The notes below the pieces were generated by a model. It was not told where the DNA came from, did not search any database, and saw only the letters and a list, made by a program, of their open reading frames with translations. DNA of 18,677 bases, from assembly GCA_012799845.1 (NCBI GenBank), contig JAAZKL010000234.1:1-18677 (forward strand), in the 5' to 3' direction. Source of the stretch: Clostridiaceae bacterium. GTDB lineage: Bacteria > Bacillota > Clostridia > Acetivibrionales > DTU013. Shown here one piece after another: positions 14,695 through 18,677 of this stretch. Made by a program: the position numbers and the translations under genes. How positions within the stretch are numbered: position 1 is the first letter of the stretch; each line of letters begins with the position of its first letter.

Positions 14695-16851
14695 TCATAA
14701 TCCCTCCATGGGCTTGTTCTTCCTCTTTCTCATGCCGGCTGCCAGGCTTTCAAGCATCCTCAGGCGCGGCACGAAGCCTTCCGACGGCAGAAAACCAAGT
14801 TTTTTATGTATCCTGGAGTAATCCCTCAGGATCTCCTTCTCCATATGGCAGGCATAAGCGCTGTTCATGTTTCTGTATAAAACCCGTTTCCTGCTGTATG
14901 ACACAGCACCAAGCAAATTGCCCTGCGTTGCCTGGAAAACCTCCCCTTCGCTCATGGCAGCAGAGCTGTCGTGTTCGAAGAGGACAAACTTGGTGTTGTC
15001 CGGCGGAAGTTGCTGTTTCTCGCTCAGAAACGCAATATATGCGTTATATTCACGCAGTTGGCCTATCTCGCCCTTCACTGCGGCTATATTGACATCCGAC
15101 CTTAAAAGGGCCGCCAGCGTAAAAGCATCATAAATCGACCGGTTCACCAGCAATACGGTGATGTCAAAATGCCTGTAGCATTTGTCGATAAGGTACGTTA
15201 CGCTGTCTTCGCTGTAATATTCATAATTGTCGAGCCTGTAATTTCCGGTGATGATATAGAGGTTTTTCATATCCTTCCTCACCGCAGCGGCCTGTTTGAG
15301 CAGTGCCGACGTAAGGATTTTTTTGTCCGCGGCGTCCATGACGACGTCAAGCCCGGAGTGGCCCGGCATATCATTCCTGGCCAGTTGAGGAGGGTACTTG
15401 TTCACATTCAGGATAAGATCAGCCTTGGGAGCCAGCAGGTCCAGATCCGCAAGCAGAACCTCGCTTCCCGTCAGTTTTGCCGCAGTATATGCAAATTCAC
15501 AGCCGAACTCGGCGTTGTCCCAAACTGTTATGACCTTCCTTCTGAAACTGTATACGGGAGGAGTGTTTTTCATGTCCACATCATTCGGGATGTTTACTTC
15601 ATCCGGGACGTTTGTTTCATTCCGGATGTCGGTATGCCCCGGAATGTTCACATAGTTTGGGTTGTCGGTATGATCCGGGATGTTTACATAGTTCGGGATG
15701 TCGGTATGACCCGGGATGTTCACATAATTCCGGCTAACGGTATTATGCAGGGCGTTGCTGGCATTATACATGGTGCTGCCGTCATTCCGGGGACCAGTAC
15801 CTGCTTTGGCCCTTTCGGGAAGGCCCCCGTCATGTCCATTTTCCCGGGAGTCTGCAGGAGCCCCTCTATGCACGGGTCCGTATGTCTGAACAGGATCGTA
15901 TGATTGCACGGTCCTGAAAGACTGTGCGGTTCCGAAGGACTGTACAGGTTTACATGATCCCACAGGTTCGTATGACTCTGAAGGCCTGTCCGGATGAACA
16001 GGACTGCCTGGTATCTGAAATACATTGAGTTCCTGCGTAATATGCAGCTTCTGCTGCTGAACAGCGCCTTTCCGGTCCCGGAACGCAGACAGATCCGAAA
16101 GGAGCTCGGCTGCGCTCTGATAACGATCCGAAGGCGATTCGCATGTGCACTTTGATATAATGGCCTCAAGTTCGGGAGAAAGGCTCTCATCGTAACGCCT
16201 GATGGGCTCGATCCTGAATGGCGGCTCAATGGGGCTCTTACCCGTCACCAGGTGATGCAGAGTCACCCCGAGGCTGTAGATGTCCGACGCGGCACTGGTC
16301 TGGCCGGTGCCGAACTGCTCAGGCGCGGCGTATCCCCGGGTGCCGATGTACACAGTGTCGGCATCAGAATGGGGCTTGTACTCGCGGGCGGTGCCGAAGT
16401 CTATCAGCTTGAGTGTGCCGTTCTCCGTCAGCATTATGTTGGACGGCTTTATATCCCTGTATATGATCGGATTCGGCTTCATCGAGTGGAGGTAGTCCAG
16501 CACCAGGCAGAGCTGTATCGCCCAGTCTGTGATCGTATCCTCAGCGATCCTTCCTTCTGCTTCGAGTTTTTTGTCCAGTGATATGCCGTCGATGTAATCT
16601 GTTATCATATACAGTTTCCCGTCCTGCTCCACAATATCGTACAACCTTGGCAGGGCCGGGTGGTCCAGCCTGTTCAGCAGATCCGGCTCCGACGGCATGA
16701 CTGCGTCAGTTCCGGTTTCCCTGCTGATCTCCTTGACTGCCCAGAACATTCCGGTCCTGGTATTCCTCGCGAGATATACGGTCCCCATCCCGCCTTTGCC
16801 AAGTATCTTCTCAATGAGATATTTTTCAGCAAAATAGTCCCCTGCCTGCAT
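14695..16851 (-). CDS. Ser/Thr protein kinase fused to a degenerate CpaE/TadZ-like domain
   Basis: First gene of the tad operon, 718 residues, no membrane segment. Residues 11-260 form a complete Hanks-type kinase: glycine loop GKGGMGTVY (18-26), Lys40 in AVK, Glu55, catalytic loop YRDIKPSN (Asp133, Asn138; Tyr replaces the usual His), DFG Asp151, GTRGYAAPEQ and Asp190. All catalytic residues are present, so activity is expected. A disordered linker (262-435) contains two tandem peptide repeats. Residues about 437-680 resemble the MinD-like TadZ/CpaE family: KVITVWDN opens the first strand and LLADLDLLAPKADL carries the second-strand Asp, but the KGGVGKTT P-loop is replaced by DNAEFGCEF. I infer a fused kinase and non-hydrolysing TadZ-like localiser. 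The start at 16851 follows GGAGG by six bases; the ATG at 16875 is rejected. Confidence 0.82.
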   Translation of the reverse strand: MQAGDYFAEKYLIEKILGKGGMGTVYLARNTRTGMFWAVKEISRETGTDAVMPSEPDLLNRLDHPALPRLYDIVEQDGKLYMITDYIDGISLDKKLEAEGRIAEDTITDWAIQLCLVLDYLHSMKPNPIIYRDIKPSNIMLTENGTLKLIDFGTAREYKPHSDADTVYIGTRGYAAPEQFGTGQTSAASDIYSLGVTLHHLVTGKSPIEPPFRIEPIRRYDESLSPELEAIISKCTCESPSDRYQSAAELLSDLSAFRDRKGAVQQQKLHITQELNVFQIPGSPVHPDRPSESYEPVGSCKPVQSFGTAQSFRTVQSYDPVQTYGPVHRGAPADSRENGHDGGLPERAKAGTGPRNDGSTMYNASNALHNTVSRNYVNIPGHTDIPNYVNIPDHTDNPNYVNIPGHTDIRNETNVPDEVNIPNDVDMKNTPPVYSFRRKVITVWDNAEFGCEFAYTAAKLTGSEVLLADLDLLAPKADLILNVNKYPPQLARNDMPGHSGLDVVMDAADKKILTSALLKQAAAVRKDMKNLYIITGNYRLDNYEYYSEDSVTYLIDKCYRHFDITVLLVNRSIYDAFTLAALLRSDVNIAAVKGEIGQLREYNAYIAFLSEKQQLPPDNTKFVLFEHDSSAAMSEGEVFQATQGNLLGAVSYSRKRVLYRNMNSAYACHMEKEILRDYSRIHKKLGFLPSEGFVPRLRMLESLAAGMRKRKNKPMEGL
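15571..15726 (-). repeat. 36-bp in-frame repeat in the kinase linker
   Basis: Three copies of a 12-residue unit YVNIPGHTDIPN (residues 376-411) are followed by a decayed copy (412-427, with VPDEVNIPNDVD). The DNA units are nearly identical, so the expansion is recent. The peptide is polar, Pro/Asn-rich and probably unstructured. Confidence 0.92.
15868..15975 (-). repeat. 18-bp in-frame repeat in the kinase linker
   Basis: Six hexapeptides (residues 293-328): SYEPVG, SCKPVQ, SFGTAQ, SFRTVQ, SYDPVQ, TYGPVH. Consensus S-(Y/F)-x-P/T-V-Q. The repeats supply several Ser, Thr and Tyr, which could be autophosphorylation targets. The period matches the non-coding tadB-tadC array, although the sequence does not. 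Confidence 0.85.
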
Positions 16852-16938
16852 GATAACCCTCCACAGTCCGGTCATTGCGCCTTTCTATTTGATGTATTTT
16901 CTTAATTTGTCAATTTATTACATAAGTGCGCATGACTG

Positions 16939-16952
16939 ATTCTATCATATCA
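16939..16952 (-). promoter_or_regulatory. Possible extended -10 promoter(s) of the tad operon
   Basis: On the minus strand TGATATGAT and TGATAGAAT overlap (boxes 16944-16949 and 16939-16944, each preceded by TG one base away). No -35 is visible at the right distance. Transcription would start near 16932, with a leader of about 80 bases before the kinase. Confidence 0.35.
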
Positions 16953-17017
16953 AATAACTAATTTCTATACTTTTTGTAAATATTTTCATGCAATATGCGA
17001 TAAAATCTTGCCAAATG

Positions 17018-17046
17018 TTGATTTTAAGCAGAAAATGAAGTATGAA
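17018..17046 (+). promoter_or_regulatory. Distal candidate promoter of the hydrolase gene
   Basis: TTGATT (17018-17023), 17 bases, TATGAA (17041-17046). It would give a leader of about 200 bases that includes the 15-bp repeats. Weaker than the proximal promoter. Confidence 0.3.
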
Positions 17047-17124
17047 AAAAATGTATCATTCGGGAAATAATCCTCTGTATTGAGTGGATCATGCGGTTTG
17101 TTTGCTGGCCGGGTATATGTCGTT

Positions 17125-17169
17125 CAGACATGCGCTGCGCGGAAACACGCCGCCCGGACATACGCCATT
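17125..17169. repeat. Three 15-bp degenerate tandem repeats
   Basis: Units 17125-17139, 17140-17154 and 17155-17169 resemble CGGACATACGCCATT. They lie between the two candidate hydrolase promoters and create the misleading upstream open frame. Confidence 0.7.
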
Positions 17170-17178
17170 CGGGCAGCC

Positions 17179-17207
17179 TTTACTTTGCACTTAATAAAAA
17201 ATATAAT
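17179..17207 (+). promoter_or_regulatory. Proximal promoter of the hydrolase gene
   Basis: TTTACT (17179-17184), 17 bases, then a perfect TATAAT (17202-17207). The start of transcription near 17214 leaves a leader of about 46 bases with GGAGGT, and supports translation beginning at 17260. Confidence 0.55.
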
Positions 17208-17259
17208 AGTGGTGAACATAAGGTGTATCCAACCGAAGATGTGCGGAGGTATCTGGAAA

Positions 17260-18228
17260 ATGAGGATAACCGGAATTACATATGCAGTACGGAAAACACA
17301 CAAGGCCCGATATGTAATACTGGCAATTGCTATTCTGCTTTTCATCGCGGCAGTGACCCTGATCGTGGTGTCCGCTTACAAGAGCTGGCAGTTGCTGCAT
17401 CCGGACAAAAGGCCGATAGACGCCTTTTCTTCCAATATAATGCCTGAATACAGGGATATCAACTTCAGGGGGGCGGACAGTACCATAGTCCTGAAAGGCT
17501 GGCTTTTCCAGGTCAAAAACAGCAGCCGCGCAGTTATACTCGTGCATTCGTACGGGAAAAACAGGCTGCAGTTCGGAGTGGATACGGTAGATCTTATAAA
17601 GGAATTCATGAACAGGGGCTACAACGTAATCACCTTCGATCTCAGGAACTCCGGCGAGTCGGATGGAAAGGACTGCACTTTCGGTTATTATGAAAAAGAC
17701 GACGTGAAAGCCGCTATAAGATATGCACGTCGCCAGGGTTATAAAGATATCACGCTTATGGGCTTTTCAACAGGGGCGTCTGCAGCGATCATGGCATGTT
17801 CTGAAAGTACACTGGAAGACAGCACCCCGATGGTCGACGCGGTTATTGCCGACAGCCCGTACTCAGACCTGAGGAATTATTTTTACAGCAGTCTGCATAG
17901 ATGGACAGGCACTCCGCCATTCCTTTTCAACAGGACGACAGCTTTCGCGTTCAGTGTGACAGGTGGATTCAGGCTGAAGGATGCAAGCCCGGTCAGTGTA
18001 ATTACCGCCGAAAATGTGCCTTACCTGATGCTGATGCACAGCCGCAATGACGATCTGATACCGGTGATAAACTCGATCGAACTGTATCAGAAATATTCCG
18101 GGCTGAATGCTTCCGGCTCAGAGTTCTGGCAGACGGAATACGAGGGGCATGCCTCGGGCTATATGGAAGACAGGGACAAATATATTGAGAGGGTATTCTC
18201 ATTCCTCGACAGGGTATACCCGGACTAA
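17260..18228 (+). CDS. Membrane-anchored alpha/beta hydrolase
   Basis: 322 residues; the only convincing plus-strand gene. A short basic N-terminus and one membrane helix (about 18-38) put the hydrolase domain outside the cell. The catalytic triad is visible: nucleophile Ser170 in GFSTGA, Asp264 in HSRNDDLIP, and His297 in YEGHASGY. Other fold marks are VILVHSYGKN near the oxyanion site and FDLRNSGESDG. It belongs to the broad group of YqkD/YfhR-like alpha/beta hydrolases; the substrate (ester, peptide or lipid) cannot be told. The ATG at 17260 has GGAGGT nine bases upstream, and a membrane helix follows at the normal distance; an upstream extension to 17080 is rejected. It is transcribed divergently from the tad operon and ends at a shared terminator. 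Confidence 0.87.
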   Translation: MRITGITYAVRKTHKARYVILAIAILLFIAAVTLIVVSAYKSWQLLHPDKRPIDAFSSNIMPEYRDINFRGADSTIVLKGWLFQVKNSSRAVILVHSYGKNRLQFGVDTVDLIKEFMNRGYNVITFDLRNSGESDGKDCTFGYYEKDDVKAAIRYARRQGYKDITLMGFSTGASAAIMACSESTLEDSTPMVDAVIADSPYSDLRNYFYSSLHRWTGTPPFLFNRTTAFAFSVTGGFRLKDASPVSVITAENVPYLMLMHSRNDDLIPVINSIELYQKYSGLNASGSEFWQTEYEGHASGYMEDRDKYIERVFSFLDRVYPD

Positions 18229-18254
18229 ACACGGGATCGTATCCTGAGTACTAA

Positions 18255-18292
18255 ATCATATCCGGACCGGCAGATTATACCCGGACCGGCAG
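18255..18292. repeat. Two 19-bp tandem repeats downstream of the hydrolase gene
   Basis: ATCATATCCGGACCGGCAG (18255-18273) and ATTATACCCGGACCGGCAG (18274-18292). Shorter echoes of TATCCTG occur before and after (about 18240 and 18350-18370). Confidence 0.8.
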
Positions 18293-18396
18293 CCTGTAAG
18301 AAAAATATCAAGCCGGAATATTTTTGGCAAAAAAATTGGGGACAATTATATCCTGGCAGTGATATCCTGGTAATGAAAAAAATAAGCAACCAGCAC

Positions 18397-18425
18397 AAAA
18401 AGCGAGTCCGATGGACCCGCTTTTT
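18397..18425. terminator. Bidirectional rho-independent terminator
   Basis: Arms 18397-18409 (AAAAAGCGAGTCC) and 18413-18425 (GGACCCGCTTTTT) pair at 12 of 13 positions. A/T runs at both ends allow it to stop the hydrolase transcript on the plus strand and the FlgN-like gene's transcript on the minus strand; the genes converge here. Confidence 0.8.
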
Positions 18426-18440
18426 ATATGCACTGTTCAA

Positions 18441-18677
18441 TCACTTCTTTTTATCCATGAAAAACGAAGGGGCTCCGGCCGCGTCCGGCTTGTTGTACGC
18501 ATTGCTCAGCTTTTTCGCCTGGTTCAGCCTTCTGACCTGCGCACCAAGCTTTTCGAGCAGTTCTTTGCTCTTTGCGCTGTTGATCTTCTCGACGCTGCTG
18601 ATCTCCTCCACGATCGACATGATTTCCGCCGTCGCATGCTTCAGTTCCCTGGCGCCGGGAAAACGGGCTGCGTCCAG
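18441..18677 (-). CDS. C-terminal part of a coiled-coil protein, possibly FlgN-like flagellar chaperone
   Basis: The reading frame is open to the window edge; 78 residues plus the stop are visible and the start is outside. It is a charged, heptad-like helix (SIVEEISSVEKINSAKSKEL onwards through LEKLGAQVRRLNQAKKLSNA) followed by a loose tail ending PSFFMDKKK. Clostridial FlgN proteins, chaperones for the hook-associated flagellar proteins, have the same pattern: a long helix, an AY-containing turn and a C-terminal (F/I)(I/M)DKK. On this basis I suggest FlgN, but other short coiled-coil proteins could look alike. It converges on the hydrolase gene with the bidirectional terminator just after its stop. 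Confidence 0.6.
   Translation of the reverse strand: MDAARFPGARELKHATAEIMSIVEEISSVEKINSAKSKELLEKLGAQVRRLNQAKKLSNAYNKPDAAGAPSFFMDKKK

Larger units (their letters stand above)
16852..17259. other. Divergent 408-bp intergenic region between the tad operon and the hydrolase gene
   Basis: AT-rich in the half near the kinase (16880-17060) and GC-rich with 15-bp repeats in the half near the hydrolase. It holds the putative promoters of both transcription units. No gene is supported; an open frame from 17080 reaching the hydrolase is due to the repeats and lacks a ribosome binding site. Confidence 0.6.

Noticed and set aside
17080..17259. N-terminal extension of the hydrolase
   Set aside because: The frame is open only because of 15-bp repeats. 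A promoter with a perfect TATAAT lies inside it, and GGAGGT precedes the ATG at 17260, followed by a normal membrane anchor.
18301..18325. AT-only hairpin (AAAAATAT/ATATTTTT) as the hydrolase terminator
   Set aside because: The stem is eight A-T pairs with a nine-base loop, too weak; the strong GC-containing hairpin at 18397-18425 fits better.

Overview
The window looks like a chromosomal stretch from a low-to-mid-GC, single-membrane Firmicute, most likely a clostridial relative. This is inferred from strong GGAGG-type ribosome binding sites, TTGACA/TATAAT-like promoters, short-form LeuC/LeuD, a YdbC-type PC4 protein and a Tad pilus locus without a secretin. The species cannot be named from the sequence. 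Nearly all genes are on the minus strand, so transcription runs from high to low coordinates.

Region 1 (1-3345) is a peptide ABC importer operon, oppB-oppC-oppD-oppF, with oppF cut by the window start. It has a good sigma-A promoter and a leader whose ACCCC segment can pair either with an upstream hairpin arm or with the oppB ribosome binding site. No substrate-binding protein gene is in view. Region 2 (3664-7056) is leuC-leuD-leuB, the middle steps of leucine synthesis, ending in a 15-bp hairpin terminator. leuA is not in the window. Region 3 (7394-8956) holds an AraC-family regulator and a small PC4-type (YdbC) DNA-binding protein.

Region 4 (9352-16851) is a Tad/Flp pilus operon. In transcription order it encodes a 718-residue Ser/Thr kinase fused to a degenerate CpaE/TadZ-like domain, the TadA ATPase, TadB, TadC, a small pilin with a G/FGLNE processing motif, two TadE-like minor pilin candidates and CpaB. 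The kinase stop and the tadA start are one base apart, and tadA and tadB overlap, so kinase, motor and platform are probably made together. The prepilin peptidase must lie elsewhere. Region 5 (17260-18677) has a divergent membrane-anchored alpha/beta hydrolase, a shared bidirectional terminator, and the C-terminal end of a coiled-coil protein that resembles the flagellar chaperone FlgN.

Two observations stand out. First, the kinase-TadZ fusion appears to join an intact Hanks-type kinase to a MinD-like module that has lost its P-loop, suggesting phospho-control of pilus motor placement or activity. Second, most of the longer non-coding gaps are filled by short degenerate tandem repeats of 13 to 47 bp. 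Each gap has its own repeat family, and the same kind of expansion appears in frame in the kinase linker.
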